DNA of 64,000 bases from JBOFFC01 sp051648405 (GTDB lineage: Bacteria; Planctomycetota; Planctomycetia; Pirellulales; Lacipirellulaceae): positions 1 through 64,000 of the forward strand of contig JBOFFC010000116.1 in the NCBI GenBank assembly GCA_051648405.1, in the 5' to 3' direction. How positions within the stretch are numbered: position 1 is the first letter of the stretch; every line of letters begins with the position of its first letter. Shown piece after piece: positions 46,062 to 56,400 of the stretch. Position numbers and translations under genes: made by a program. The notes beneath the pieces were generated by a model. That model was not told the DNA's origin. It ran no database searches and worked only from the letters and a program-made list of their open reading frames with translations.

Positions 46062-47489
46062 ATGGCCGCTGACACGCTGATCCCCGCCGATGACCTCGAA
46101 GACGTCGCGGTCCTCGACGACCTCAACAAGTACGACTTCATCACCGAGACGACCGGCGTGTTCAAGGTCCGCAAGGGCATCGACGCCGACATCGTCCGCC
46201 AGATTTCCGAGATGAAGGAGGAACCCGAGTGGATGCTCGAGTTCCGCCTGAAGTCGCTCGCGATCTTCGAATCGAAGCCGATGCCCAAGTGGGGGGGCGC
46301 CATCAACATCGACTTCGACGACATCTTCTACTACCTGAAGCCGACCGACGGCCAGGAGAAGAGCTGGGACGACGTCCCCCAGGAGATCAAGGACACGTTC
46401 GACAAGCTCGGCATCCCCGAGGCCGAGCGGAAGTACCTGGCCGGCGTCAAGGCGCAGTTCGAGAGCGAAGTCGTCTACGGCTCGCTCCAGGAAGACCTCG
46501 CGAAGAAAGGGGTCCTGTTCACCGACACCGACTCCGCGGTGAAGGAGCACCCCGAGCTGCTGCGTGAGTACTTCGGCAAGATTATCCCGCCGTCGGACAA
46601 CAAGTTCGCGGCGCTCAACTCGGCCGTCTGGTCGGGGGGTTCGTTCATCTACGTCCCCAAGGGGGTGAAGATCGAGTTCCCGCTGCAGGCCTACTTCCGG
46701 ATCAACGCCGAGAGCATGGGCCAGTTCGAGCGGACCCTGATCATCGTCGATGAGGGCGCCGAGGTTCACTACGTCGAGGGCTGCACGGCCCCGATGTACT
46801 CGACCGAGAGCCTGCACTCGGCGGTGGTCGAGATCATCGTCAAGAAGGGGGGCCGCTGCCGCTACACGACGATCCAAAACTGGGCCAACAACATCTACAA
46901 CCTGGTCACCAAGCGGGCGATGGCCTACCAGGATTCGCTGATGGAGTGGATCGACGGGAACCTCGGCTCGCGGCTGACGATGAAGTACCCGGCCGTCTAC
47001 ATGATGGAGCCGGGCGCGCGGGGCGAGATCCTGTCGATCGCCTTCGCCTCGAAGGGCCAGCACCAGGACGCGGGCGCCAAGCTCGTGCACTGCGCACCGA
47101 ATACCTCGGGACGGATCATTAGCAAGAGCATCAGCAAGAACGGCGGACGTGCCAGCTACCGCGGCCTGTGCAAGGTCGAAGACGGGGCGATCGGCTCCAA
47201 GAGCAGCGTCGTCTGCGACGCGTTGATCCTCGACCCCAAGAGCCGCAGCGACACCTACCCCTACATCGAGGTCGAGGAGCAGCAAGTCCAGATCGAGCAC
47301 GAGGCGTCCGTCTCGCGGATCGGCGAGGAGCAGCTCTTCTACCTGATGAGCCGCGGACTGTCGGAGGCCGAGGCGAGCTCGATGATCGTCTCGGGCTTCA
47401 TCGAGCCCTTGGTCAAGGAGCTGCCGATGGAGTACGCCGTCGAGATGAACCGGCTGATCCAGTTGCAGATGGAAGGGAGCGTTGGCTGA
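46062..47489 (+). CDS. sufB: Fe-S cluster assembly protein SufB
   Basis: A 475-residue scaffold protein. The beta-helix core holds the usual SufB stretches VYGSLQEDLAKKGVLFTD, EVHYVEGCTAPMYS and NTSGRIISKSISKNGG, with cysteines that take up sulphur. C-terminal SRIGEEQLFYLMSRGLSEAEA is typical. Ends just before the Uma2-like gene (31 bases to its ATG). Confidence 0.97.
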   Translation: MAADTLIPADDLEDVAVLDDLNKYDFITETTGVFKVRKGIDADIVRQISEMKEEPEWMLEFRLKSLAIFESKPMPKWGGAINIDFDDIFYYLKPTDGQEKSWDDVPQEIKDTFDKLGIPEAERKYLAGVKAQFESEVVYGSLQEDLAKKGVLFTDTDSAVKEHPELLREYFGKIIPPSDNKFAALNSAVWSGGSFIYVPKGVKIEFPLQAYFRINAESMGQFERTLIIVDEGAEVHYVEGCTAPMYSTESLHSAVVEIIVKKGGRCRYTTIQNWANNIYNLVTKRAMAYQDSLMEWIDGNLGSRLTMKYPAVYMMEPGARGEILSIAFASKGQHQDAGAKLVHCAPNTSGRIISKSISKNGGRASYRGLCKVEDGAIGSKSSVVCDALILDPKSRSDTYPYIEVEEQQVQIEHEASVSRIGEEQLFYLMSRGLSEAEASSMIVSGFIEPLVKELPMEYAVEMNRLIQLQMEGSVG

Positions 47490-47520
47490 CGTGTCCACGC
47501 TCCTCAGCAAGGGGGATCCC

Positions 47521-48087
47521 ATGGTGACGACCGCCGAGAGTTCGACTCCCGAAGCGCTCATCGCCGCCCTCTACGCGGTGGAGGGGAAGGCCGAGATCGT
47601 TGACGGGAGGATTGTCTGCATGAGCCCCGCGAACCGACGCCACGGCCGGATTTCGTACCGCATTTGTCGGAGCCTTGAGCAGGTGGAGGAACGCCTCGCA
47701 GGCTGCGCGTACCCCGACAACGTCGGTTTCTTGGTCGATCTCCCCCATCGAACGAGCTTTAGCCCCGACGCGGCGTTCTGCATCGGTCCCCCGCCGGCCG
47801 ACGACGACCTCGACTTCGCACAGGGCGCCCCGGATTTCGCGGTCGAGGTGCGGAGCAAGAACGACTACGGGCCCAGCGCCGAGCGGCAGATGGCCGCCAA
47901 GCGAGCCGACTACTTCGCCGCGGGGACCAAGGTCGTCTGGGATATCGACCTGCTCAGCGAAGACGTGGTCCGCGTGTATCGCGCGACCGAGCCCGAGAAT
48001 CCAACCGTCTACCGGCGAGGCCAAACGGCCGAGGCCGAGCCCGCTGTGCCGGGCTGGTTGATGCCGGTCGAAGAACTGTTCGCCTAG
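47521..48087 (+). CDS. Uma2 family (DUF820) putative endonuclease
   Basis: A 188-residue protein of the PD-(D/E)xK nuclease superfamily, common in planctomycetes and cyanobacteria. The visible pieces are FSPDAAFCIG (Asp), DFAVEVRSKNDYGPS (the ExK-like core) and the KRADYFAAGTKVVWDID ending. ATG 47521 is preferred because an AAGGGGGA ribosome site stands before it; GTG 47491 and TTG 47482 are alternatives. It sits between sufB and sufD on the same strand, an unusual insertion. Its role there is unknown. Confidence 0.88.
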   Translation: MVTTAESSTPEALIAALYAVEGKAEIVDGRIVCMSPANRRHGRISYRICRSLEQVEERLAGCAYPDNVGFLVDLPHRTSFSPDAAFCIGPPPADDDLDFAQGAPDFAVEVRSKNDYGPSAERQMAAKRADYFAAGTKVVWDIDLLSEDVVRVYRATEPENPTVYRRGQTAEAEPAVPGWLMPVEELFA

Positions 48088-48159
48088 ATCGCGGCCCCGC
48101 CGCAACGGGCGCCTCTCAATTTTACCCGCCGCGCAGCGCGGCCACGAGAAAGACCGTCG

Positions 48160-49488
48160 ATGCCAACCGTCGCGACTAAGGGATTCACGCGCGAAGCGTT
48201 TGAAGAGCTCATCTCCGCACGCTCGGCAGAGCCCGCGTGGCTCGCCGAGCGTCGCCACACCGCTTGGAAGTCGTTCGAAGACGGCGTTTGGCCATCTCGC
48301 GAGAGCGAAGAGTGGTTGCGTACCGACATCCGAGGATTCAAGCTCGCCGACTACGCGCCGACGTCTGTCGGTATCGCTGCGGCCCCCGAATCGCCCGCCG
48401 CGGCGCTGCTGGCCAGGGGCGTCGACCTGGCCGGCTCGCTGGTCGCCGTGAACGGCGTCACCGCCTCGCACGAGTGCGACCCGGAGCTCGTACAGAAGGG
48501 GGTGCTGTTCGGGTCCCTCGCCGAATCGGCGCTCGCTTCGCCGGACCGACTGCGGGCCGCGATGCAGCGGAACGTGGTCGATCCGGCGTACGACCGCTTC
48601 TCGATGCTCACCGCGGCGGCGTGGACCGACGGCGTGGTGCTGCACGTCCCCAAGGGGGTCCGCCTCGAACGCCCGCTGCACGCGATCTCGTTACTCCGCG
48701 GCGCCGGCGCCTCGGACGTCTCGAAGACGCTCGTCGTCCTCGAGGAGGGCGCCGAGGCGACCATGCTGATGGAGACGGCGTGTGAAGACCCGACGGCCAG
48801 CGGCTTCCACTGTGGTTCGATCCAGATCATGGTCGGTCGGGGGGCGAAGCTCCGCTACGTGAACTTGCAGAACTGGGGGCCGCGTGTGTGGCACTTCGCC
48901 CACCAGAAGGCCGTCGTCGGTAAAGAGGGTCAACTGCAGTGGACCATCGGCGCGCTCGGCGCGCGGGTCGCCAAGGTCAACCAGCGGGTCGCACTCGAAG
49001 GCTCCGACGCCGAGGCCCAGGTCAACGGCGTGATGTTCACCGAGGGGAAGCAGCACCTGAGCTACAACACGCACCAGCACCACGAGGCGCCTTACTGCCG
49101 CAGCGACCTGCTCTACAAGGCGGCGTTGCAGGGGGACTCGCGCACCGTCTGGCGCGGCATGATCAAGGTCGACAAGGCGGGCCAGCGGACCGACGCCTAC
49201 CAGCGCAACGACAACCTGATGCTTGCGACCACCGCCCGGGCCGACTCGATCCCCGGCCTCGAGATCGAGGCCGACGACGTTCGCTGCACGCACGGCAGCA
49301 CGTCGGGGAGCGTCGATGAGACGCAGGTCTTCTACGCGATGAGCCGCGGCTACACCCGCCAGGAAGCGGTCCGGATGATCGTCACCGGCTTCTTCCAGCA
49401 GGTCTTCGACCGGATCACGATCGAGAGCGTCCGCGAGGCGCTCGGCGAGGCGATCGGCGCCCGCGTGCGCGACCTCACCGCCCAATAA
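48160..49488 (+). CDS. sufD: Fe-S cluster assembly protein SufD
   Basis: A 442-residue partner of SufB. An N-terminal helical region (SEEWLRTDIRGFKLADY) leads to the beta-helix with GKQHLSYNTHQHHEAPYCRS and the later His/Cys segment CTHGSTSGSVDETQVFYAMSRG. It completes SufBCD. The 72-base gap after the Uma2 gene has no terminator. Confidence 0.95.
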   Translation: MPTVATKGFTREAFEELISARSAEPAWLAERRHTAWKSFEDGVWPSRESEEWLRTDIRGFKLADYAPTSVGIAAAPESPAAALLARGVDLAGSLVAVNGVTASHECDPELVQKGVLFGSLAESALASPDRLRAAMQRNVVDPAYDRFSMLTAAAWTDGVVLHVPKGVRLERPLHAISLLRGAGASDVSKTLVVLEEGAEATMLMETACEDPTASGFHCGSIQIMVGRGAKLRYVNLQNWGPRVWHFAHQKAVVGKEGQLQWTIGALGARVAKVNQRVALEGSDAEAQVNGVMFTEGKQHLSYNTHQHHEAPYCRSDLLYKAALQGDSRTVWRGMIKVDKAGQRTDAYQRNDNLMLATTARADSIPGLEIEADDVRCTHGSTSGSVDETQVFYAMSRGYTRQEAVRMIVTGFFQQVFDRITIESVREALGEAIGARVRDLTAQ

Positions 49489-49580
49489 AGTCGATACCAC
49501 GTTACCCGAGCCGGTCACGAGCGCGCCCAAGGCGGTCGATCACTACAACGACGTAAACAACCAGTGGATCGGTTCACGCG

Positions 49581-49904
49581 ATGACGGATTTTCAAGCCGT
49601 GGGGTTGGTCAGCGAGTTCGCGGACCCTTCTTCGACGTTCGTCGAAGTGGACGAGGTCCCGATCGCCCTGATCCACGCCGCCGGCCGGTTCTACGCGCTC
49701 GAGGACGTCTGCACGCACGACGGGGGCCCGCTCTCCGACGGCGATGTCGATCCGTCCGAGAAGTCGATCGCCTGCCCACGCCACGGCGCCAAGTTCTCCG
49801 CCGAGTCGGGCAAGCCCCTGTCGATGCCGGCCACGAAGCCGACGATTGCTCACGAGGTCCGCATTGAGGGTGACCAAGTGTTTGTGCGGCTGAACGGCCA
49901 ATAA
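49581..49904 (+). CDS. Rieske [2Fe-2S] ferredoxin-type protein
   Basis: A 107-residue small protein with a Rieske cluster: Cys44-x-His46 (CTHDGGPL) and Cys65-x2-His68 (CPRHGAKF). Such ferredoxins accompany SUF clusters in many bacteria and may carry electrons for assembly or for an oxygenase. No transmembrane part. Follows sufD with 92 bases. Confidence 0.93.
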   Translation: MTDFQAVGLVSEFADPSSTFVEVDEVPIALIHAAGRFYALEDVCTHDGGPLSDGDVDPSEKSIACPRHGAKFSAESGKPLSMPATKPTIAHEVRIEGDQVFVRLNGQ

Positions 49905-49968
49905 CCAAGCACCAATAACCAAAGGGCTACCGCCCATCGCCTACTCTTTCTGGTCATCGGTGCTCCCT
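49897..49968. repeat. CCAATGACCA palindromic dispersed repeat, copy 3
   Basis: A decayed copy. CCAATAACCAAGCACC is on the left and TGGTCATCGGTGCTCC on the right, around a GGCTACCGCCC core. It overlaps the end of the Rieske gene and lies before the SufT-like gene. Confidence 0.6.
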
Positions 49969-50024
49969 TCATCTGCGTTTATCCGTGTTCATCTGTGGTT
50001 CCCTCGGTTGAAGGAGAAGTGACG

Positions 50025-50342
50025 ATGCCCCTCGCCGAAGACACCGTCCGCGAAGCCCTCAAGGCGGTCATCGACCCCGAGCTGTTCGTCAACATCGTTG
50101 ACCTGGGGCTGATCTACGACGTGGCGATCACCGAGTCCGAAGGGGGCGACTCGGACGTCGTCGTCAAGATGACGATGACCAGCCCCGCCTGCCCGGCCGG
50201 CCCGCAACTGCTGGGGGGCTCGAAGGACGCCGTGGCGAAGCTCGAAGGGGTCGGCGCCGTCGATGTCCAGCTCGTGATGGACCCGCCGTGGACCCCCGAG
50301 CGAATGACCGAAGACGCCCGCGACCAGCTCGGCATCTTCTAG
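50025..50342 (+). CDS. metal-sulphur cluster biosynthesis factor (SufT/MIP18/DUF59)
   Basis: A 105-residue protein with the DUF59 fold. VIDPELFVNIVDLGLIYDV at 15-33 and the reactive Cys56 in TSPACPAGP are diagnostic. Members help deliver Fe-S clusters to clients. Start is ATG 50025 with AAGGAGAAG 6 bases upstream; the frame is open from 49995, which lacks a site. Last gene of the suf operon. Confidence 0.93.
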   Translation: MPLAEDTVREALKAVIDPELFVNIVDLGLIYDVAITESEGGDSDVVVKMTMTSPACPAGPQLLGGSKDAVAKLEGVGAVDVQLVMDPPWTPERMTEDARDQLGIF

Positions 50343-50680
50343 CACGCCGCAGCGCGACGCACGCTGGCTTGCGCCCCCGTTCGGGGGGAAAGCGCCTGGC
50401 GTTGGGAGGGGCTTCGACCTTTGTCACCGCTCGTTCGCTGGACGTTTCTTCTACGCTCGCTCAAGGCTTGGGGCGAGGTATCGCGCAACTCGATGCGCGT
50501 CCTTCGTTGAGAAGGGCGTTCAATGGGCGTCGAAACGTCGCTCGAAGCTTGAACGGCTTCGCTCAATGCGACTGAGCGAAGCGGGCTTTCGTCCTTCTCG
50601 CATTCTGGTGGTAAACCTCTGGGCATGAACATGCTACATACGTTGTCGTCGTAGTTCGCATTGGCCGCGCCCATCGTTGC

Positions 50681-50824
50681 GACGGCCCCGACAACTTCAC
50701 GCTCGACGTCTATCAGCGATCGAGCGTACTCCTATGGCCGCGGGTGACGATCATCCCCGAGCCGACCGGGGCTGCGCTCCTGACGATCGAAGCCGCCATG
50801 TTCCGCCCGCGGCGGTGGCGGTGA
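50681..50824 (+). pseudogene. PEP-CTERM protein remnant
   Basis: A short frame without start reads DGPDNFTLDVYQ, then VTIIPEPTGAALL and ends in MFRPRRWR before TGA. This is the typical end of a PEP-CTERM protein (FDNFT box, VPEP-type box, short hydrophobic part, Arg-rich end). Nothing upstream in the 642-base gap restores a gene; the rest of that gap (50343-50680 and 50825-50984) shows no feature. Confidence 0.65.
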
Positions 50825-50984
50825 TCCGTCGCGACGCTCTCGGTTAGCGGAGCGCTGTGCAGACCTGTCGCTGCCCATTCGCAACGAAGTCGGCCGCTCA
50901 CTCGGATAGCGACGGCACGACGTCGTTGATCTCGCAGAGACATCCGCAGTTGGAAGGTGGTCGCCATCGCCGCTCCGCTAGGCG

Positions 50985-53360
50985 TTACTCGCTGGCGCCA
51001 CGTGCGGCGAGGTCGGAACCCAGCTCCGCCGTCTCTCCCGCTTCCAGAGAGAGCTTCTCGCGCCGATCGCGCAGGCGAATGGCTGCCGGCTTTCCGAGCA
51101 GGGACTTGATCCGGATCGACTCGGGCTTGCCGTCGCTCCACTTCAGGGCGACCTCGAACCCGTCGCGGGTGCGGAGCCCGCTGACCTGCCCTTCGGCCCA
51201 GGTGGGGGGAAGGGCGGGGAGCAGCTCGATCAACCGGTCGCCTTCGGGCGTGTGGCGGTGCGACTGCACGAGCATCTCGCAAACACCGGCCGTCGCCCCG
51301 AAGTTGCCGTCGATCTGAAACGGCGGGTGGGCGTCGAACAGGTTCGGGTAGAGCCCGCTTTCGCTCGGATCGTATTCCGTGCTTTTCGCCCGGGTCAGCG
51401 TCATCAGCCCCTCAAGCACGCGGTGGGCGCGCTCGCCGTCGCGCAGCCGCGCCCAGAAGCTGATCTTCCACGCCTTCGACCACCCGGTGCCGCCGTCGCC
51501 GCGCTGCTCGAGCGACGTCCGCGCCGCGCGGAACAGCTCGGGCGTGTCGGGCGAGACCTCGGCCCCCGGGTACAGCCCCCAGAGGTGCGAGACGTGCCGG
51601 TGCTGGTTGCTCGGGTCGTCGATGTCCTCCAGCCACTCTTGGAGCTGGCCGTGCTTGCCGACTCGGTTGGGGGCAATCCGCGCGCGCAGATCGGCAAGCC
51701 GTGCCCGGAACTCCCGATCGACCCCCAGGGTCTCGCCGGCGGCGATCGTGTTGGCGAACAGCTCGCGTACGATCTGGTGGTCCATCGTCGGCCCCATGAC
51801 GAGCCCCCCCTGCTCGGGGGAGTTGCTCGGCCCGCTGACGAGCCAGCGCTCGGGGCTGCGCGGGTCTTCCACCAGGTAGTGTGCGAAGAACTCCGCGGCC
51901 CCCTTCATCAGCGGGTAGGCGGTCTCGCGGAGGAACGCTTCGTCGCCCGAGTAGAGGTAGTGCGCCCACACGTGCTGGCAGAGCCACGCCCCGCCGGTCG
52001 GCCAGACGCCGTGGTCCGCGGCGTTGATCGGCGCCGCGCCGCGCCAGCGATCGAAGTTGTGGTGCAGCACCCAGCCCGGGGCCGCGTAGTGCTCGCGGGC
52101 GACCTCGGCGCCGGTCACTTTCAACTCCCGCAGCGCGTCAAAGAGTGGTGTGGCGCACTCCCCGAGGTTGCATGGCTCGGCGAGCCAGTAGTTCATCTCG
52201 GTGTTGATGTTCACCGTGTACTTGCTCCCCCAAGCGGGGACGAGGTCCTGGTTCCAAACCCCTTGCAAGTTGGCGGGTTGGCCCCCCGGGCGGCTCGAGG
52301 CGATCAACAAGTAGCGCCCGTAGTGGAAGACGAGCGCCGCCAGGTCGGGGTCGCTCGCCGACTTCGAGGCGCTCAGACGATCGTCCGTCGATCTCTCAAG
52401 CGCCGCGTCGGTCGGTTGGCCGAGTGAGAGCTCGACGCGGTCGAACAGTTCGCGGTGGTCGGCGAGATGCCGGGCGCGGAGTTGAACGGCCGAGACCGCG
52501 GCGGCGGACTGGGCGTCGCGGACGCACTGCTTGGGGTCGGCCGACAACGCCTCGAACGAGGCGACGTTCGTGCGGGCCGCGAGGACGAGCGTCGCGTGCG
52601 TAGCGCCTTGAACACGAACGAGGCCCCCTTGGTTCGACACCTCGCCGTCCGTCGAGGCCACCCGCAGCGCGACCGCGAATCGGACCCGACTCTCGGAGCG
52701 TTCGCCCTCGCCGATCTCGGCGTCGTTGACTTGGCCTTCTAGCAGTAGGCCGTGAGGGCCTTGCTCGGCGGCGACGCCCGTTCGCTCGTGCGGGCTTGTG
52801 AGGCGCGCCTCGAAAGAGAGCGCAGCGGGGCGATCGACCTGCAGCTCAACCACGATCGCCTGGTCAGGAAAGCTGGCGTAGGCAGCCCGGCGATGCTGCA
52901 GCCCGGCGGCGGAAAACTCGGTGACCGTAGTCGCCGTTCCAAGGTCGAGCGACCGTCGGTAACCCTCGACCGAACCGTCATCGACCCCAAGCGTCTTGAG
53001 GCGCAGGTCGGCCATCGGCTGGTAGAACTGCTGGTAGAGCGGCGTCGACATAAACTCGCGCGCCGCCAGCCCGTCGGCGGCCTCTTGCTCGCCGGCAAAG
53101 AGCAGACGACGGACCTCGGCGAGGTGGGCCGACGCCCCGCGCCGGGCGTAACGGTGCGGACCCCCGGTCCAGACGTTCGCCTCGTTCAGTTGAAGGCGTT
53201 CTTCCGCGGCGCCGCCGAAGACCATCGCCCCCATCCGGCCGTTGCCGATCGGCAGGGCCTCGACCCACTCCCCGGCCGGCCGGTCGTAGCGCAACACCCA
53301 ACGCCCCTCGTCGGCGGACGCGACCGAGGCAAACAGCAACGCGACTACGAGGGGCTTCAT
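50985..53360 (-). CDS. glycoside hydrolase family 95 (alpha-L-fucosidase)
   Basis: A 791-residue exported enzyme. The signal peptide MKPLVVALLFASVASADEG leads to the N-terminal GH95 beta domain (LPIGNGRMGAMVFGG; LQLNEANVWTGGPH). The catalytic (alpha/alpha)6 barrel carries NINTEMNYW (Asn pair that activates water), SGPSNSPEQG (general acid Glu), NQHRHVSHLWGLYPG and QIDGNFGATAG (Asp). All GH95 motifs are present. It would release alpha-1,2-linked L-fucose from polysaccharides or fucoidan fragments. Divergent from the DUF1549 gene. Start ATG 53360; the frame is open far upstream, without the signal peptide. Confidence 0.94.
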   Translation of the reverse strand: MKPLVVALLFASVASADEGRWVLRYDRPAGEWVEALPIGNGRMGAMVFGGAAEERLQLNEANVWTGGPHRYARRGASAHLAEVRRLLFAGEQEAADGLAAREFMSTPLYQQFYQPMADLRLKTLGVDDGSVEGYRRSLDLGTATTVTEFSAAGLQHRRAAYASFPDQAIVVELQVDRPAALSFEARLTSPHERTGVAAEQGPHGLLLEGQVNDAEIGEGERSESRVRFAVALRVASTDGEVSNQGGLVRVQGATHATLVLAARTNVASFEALSADPKQCVRDAQSAAAVSAVQLRARHLADHRELFDRVELSLGQPTDAALERSTDDRLSASKSASDPDLAALVFHYGRYLLIASSRPGGQPANLQGVWNQDLVPAWGSKYTVNINTEMNYWLAEPCNLGECATPLFDALRELKVTGAEVAREHYAAPGWVLHHNFDRWRGAAPINAADHGVWPTGGAWLCQHVWAHYLYSGDEAFLRETAYPLMKGAAEFFAHYLVEDPRSPERWLVSGPSNSPEQGGLVMGPTMDHQIVRELFANTIAAGETLGVDREFRARLADLRARIAPNRVGKHGQLQEWLEDIDDPSNQHRHVSHLWGLYPGAEVSPDTPELFRAARTSLEQRGDGGTGWSKAWKISFWARLRDGERAHRVLEGLMTLTRAKSTEYDPSESGLYPNLFDAHPPFQIDGNFGATAGVCEMLVQSHRHTPEGDRLIELLPALPPTWAEGQVSGLRTRDGFEVALKWSDGKPESIRIKSLLGKPAAIRLRDRREKLSLEAGETAELGSDLAARGASE

Positions 53361-53497
53361 CGCGTACTCTGGCAAAGGTGCGGCTGATTTAGCGGCCTCG
53401 ATCGGTACAACGCGATCGCTAGATTGAATCGAAAGCCCTTGCAGCGTAACATCTTCTGAGACCCGACAAAGCGGCGGGGACAGCCAAAGGCGAGCCG

Positions 53498-56400
53498 ATG
53501 AACTCAGTCTCGTTCCAGTTCGGCGTCGGTAGACAAAGCTCCCCTGTCGCGCGTCGATGTACCCCTTCGTTCTGGTCGGCATCCTCGTGGCGCTGGCTGA
53601 CGGTTGCGCTCGTGGGCCTCGCGCTGGGAAGCGGTGATGCGGCGCTCGCCGCGACGGATCGGCCGGCGGGCCCCGACTTCGCCCACGAGGTTCGTCCGAT
53701 CCTTTCGGACAAGTGCTTCCTGTGTCACGGCCCGGACGAAGCGACCCGGCAAGCCGACCTGCGACTCGACCTCGAGCAAGGGGTCGCGGCGGTGTTTCGC
53801 GACGGCACTGCGTCACCCGAGGGCTTGCGGCGGGTCCATTCTGTCGAGCCGTCGGAGGTCATGCCGCCGCCAGATTCCGGCAAACCCCTGACGCCAAGCG
53901 AGGTACGAACCCTCGAGGCTTGGGCGGCCGCCGGATCGCCGTGGGCTGGCCATTGGTCCTTCACCGCTCCGCGGCGGATTTCTGTTCCTCGCACGGAGGA
54001 AGGCGCAGAAGTCGGAGCGATCGATGCGTTCGTGCTACATCGCCTCGAAGAAGCCGGCCTACGCCCCGTGCCGGCCGCTTCGCGAGATGTCCTCTTGCGG
54101 CGCGTCTCGTTTGACCTCACGGGGCTTCCGCCGACGCTTGAGGAGCTCGGTGCGTTTCTCGCCGACGATCGACCCGATGCGTATCAAAGGGCCGTCGATC
54201 GGCTATTGGCTTCGCCGCGTTTCGGCGAGCGCTTCGCCACGCTGTGGTTGGACGCGGCCAGGTACAGCGACACGTATGGGTATCAGCGCGACGAGGACCG
54301 CCGCGTCTGGCCGTGGCGCGACTGGATCGTCTCGGCGCTGAATCGGAACACGCCCTACGACGAGTTCCTACGCCTCCAGCTTGCCGGAGACCTTGTGGCG
54401 AACCCAACAAGGGACACCGTTCTCGCGACGGCGTTCAACCGCCTGCACGGGCAGAACACCGAGGGGGGGAGCATCCCGGCCGAGTTTCGCGCGGAGTACG
54501 TCGCGGACCGCGCGCAGACCGTGGCGGCTTCGGTCCTCGGGCTGACGATGGAGTGCTGCCGTTGTCACGACCACAAGTACGACCCACTGACGATCAAGGA
54601 CTACTACGCCTTCACGGCGTTCTTTGACAAGATCGACGAGAACGGCATTATCGCGTTCTTCACGCCGACGACGCCCCCCCCCACCCTCAAGCTGCCCACG
54701 CCGGAACAGGAAGCGACGATCACCGAGCTCCGACGCAAGGTCGATGAGGCCGAAGCGCACGCGACTCGCGTCGCCTCCCGGCAGCGCGACGCCTTCGAGC
54801 GGCTAAAGCGACGTCCCTCGGTGGAGATTCCAACTCCGACCGCCGCGCAAACGTTCGACGGGGCGGTCGCGGCGCCCAACCGGCGCGTCACGGGCGTGCG
54901 CGGGTCCGCGCTACGACTCTCGGGGGACGACGAGGTCGTCGCCATCGACGGCGGGGGGGCGTTCGACCGCGCCGACCCTTACTCCGTTTGCGTGTGGGTG
55001 CAAACCGATCGCAAGCACGACCGCGCAGTGGTTGTGCACGCTACGCGGGCCGCGCTCGACTCGGGCAACCGCGGGCACGAGTTGATCCTCGAAGACGGCA
55101 AGCCGAGCGTCGCGCTCGTTCACTTCTGGCCGGGCGACGCCATCCGGCTGCGGGCCCGGGCGCTACTCCCCCTCGACCGCTGGGTGCATCTGGCCGTGAC
55201 CTACGACGGGTCGAGCCGCGCCGCCGGGATGCGTCTCTACGTGGACGGCGTTCTGGCGACGACCGACGTCGTCCGCGACTGCCTCACGAAGAGCGCCGTC
55301 GATCCGGAGATCAACCGAGTCGCGGTGGGAGCGCGCTTCCGAGACCGTGGCTTCACCGGAGGGGAGGTCGACGAGCTGCTGCTGTTCGACCGCCGCCTGT
55401 CGGCGCTGGAGATCGCGAAGATCGCCGGCGTCACGCCGACCCAGGCAGGGGGCGCCGAGAGCGCGGACGCGGGATTGGAGCACTTCTTGTTGGCGCAGTG
55501 CGAAGAGCACGAACGGGCGCTCGACGACCTTCGGTCGCGCCGGCGCGAGCTGTTCGCCGCCGAGAACGAGGTCGAGGAAATCATGGTCATGCAGCCGTTC
55601 GAGGGCGCCGACCCGAGCCGAGTCCGGCTGCGTGGCGCCTACGACCAACTCGGCGAGGTGGTCGAGCCCGCGGCGCCCAAGGCCTTGCCGCCGCTACCGC
55701 GCGGCATGCCGGCCGACCGACGTGCGCTCGCCGAGTGGATCGTTAACCCAAGCAACCCACTGACCGCCCGGGTGGCGGTGAATCGGCTCTGGCAGGGGGT
55801 CTTCGGGGAAGGCCTCGTACGCACGCCGGGCGACTTCGGCGCCCAAGGGGACCCGCCTTCCCATCCTGAGCTGCTCGACCACTTGGCAGTCGAGTTCGCT
55901 GAGAACGGTTGGGACACCAAGGGGCTTATCAAGCTGATGGTCCTCTCCGAGACGTACCAGAGGTCGAGCCGAGCGGACGCGCAACTGGTCGCCAAAGACC
56001 CCGAGAATCGGCTGCTGGGTCGTGCGGCCGCGCGGCGCTGGCCGGCCGAGATGCTGCGTGACAACGCGCTCGCGGCGAGCGGGCTGCTTGTCGCAACCGT
56101 CGGTGGTCCCCCCACTCGCCCTTATGAAGTCGAGGTTTCGTTCGCTCCGGCGCCGCGGGAGCCGGGCGAGGGGCTCTACCGCCGCAGCCTCTACACTTAC
56201 TTCAAGCGGTCGGCGCCCGCGCCGCTGCTCGCCGCGTTCGACGCCCCCGACCGCTCGGTCTGCCGCATGGCCCGCGAGCGAACGCAGTCGCCAACGCAGG
56301 CGCTCGTGCTCCTCAACGGGACGCAGTTCGTCGAGGCGGCCCGGGTCTCGGCCGAGAACGCCGTGGTCGGGTGCGGCGACGACACGGCGGCCCTCGTCGA

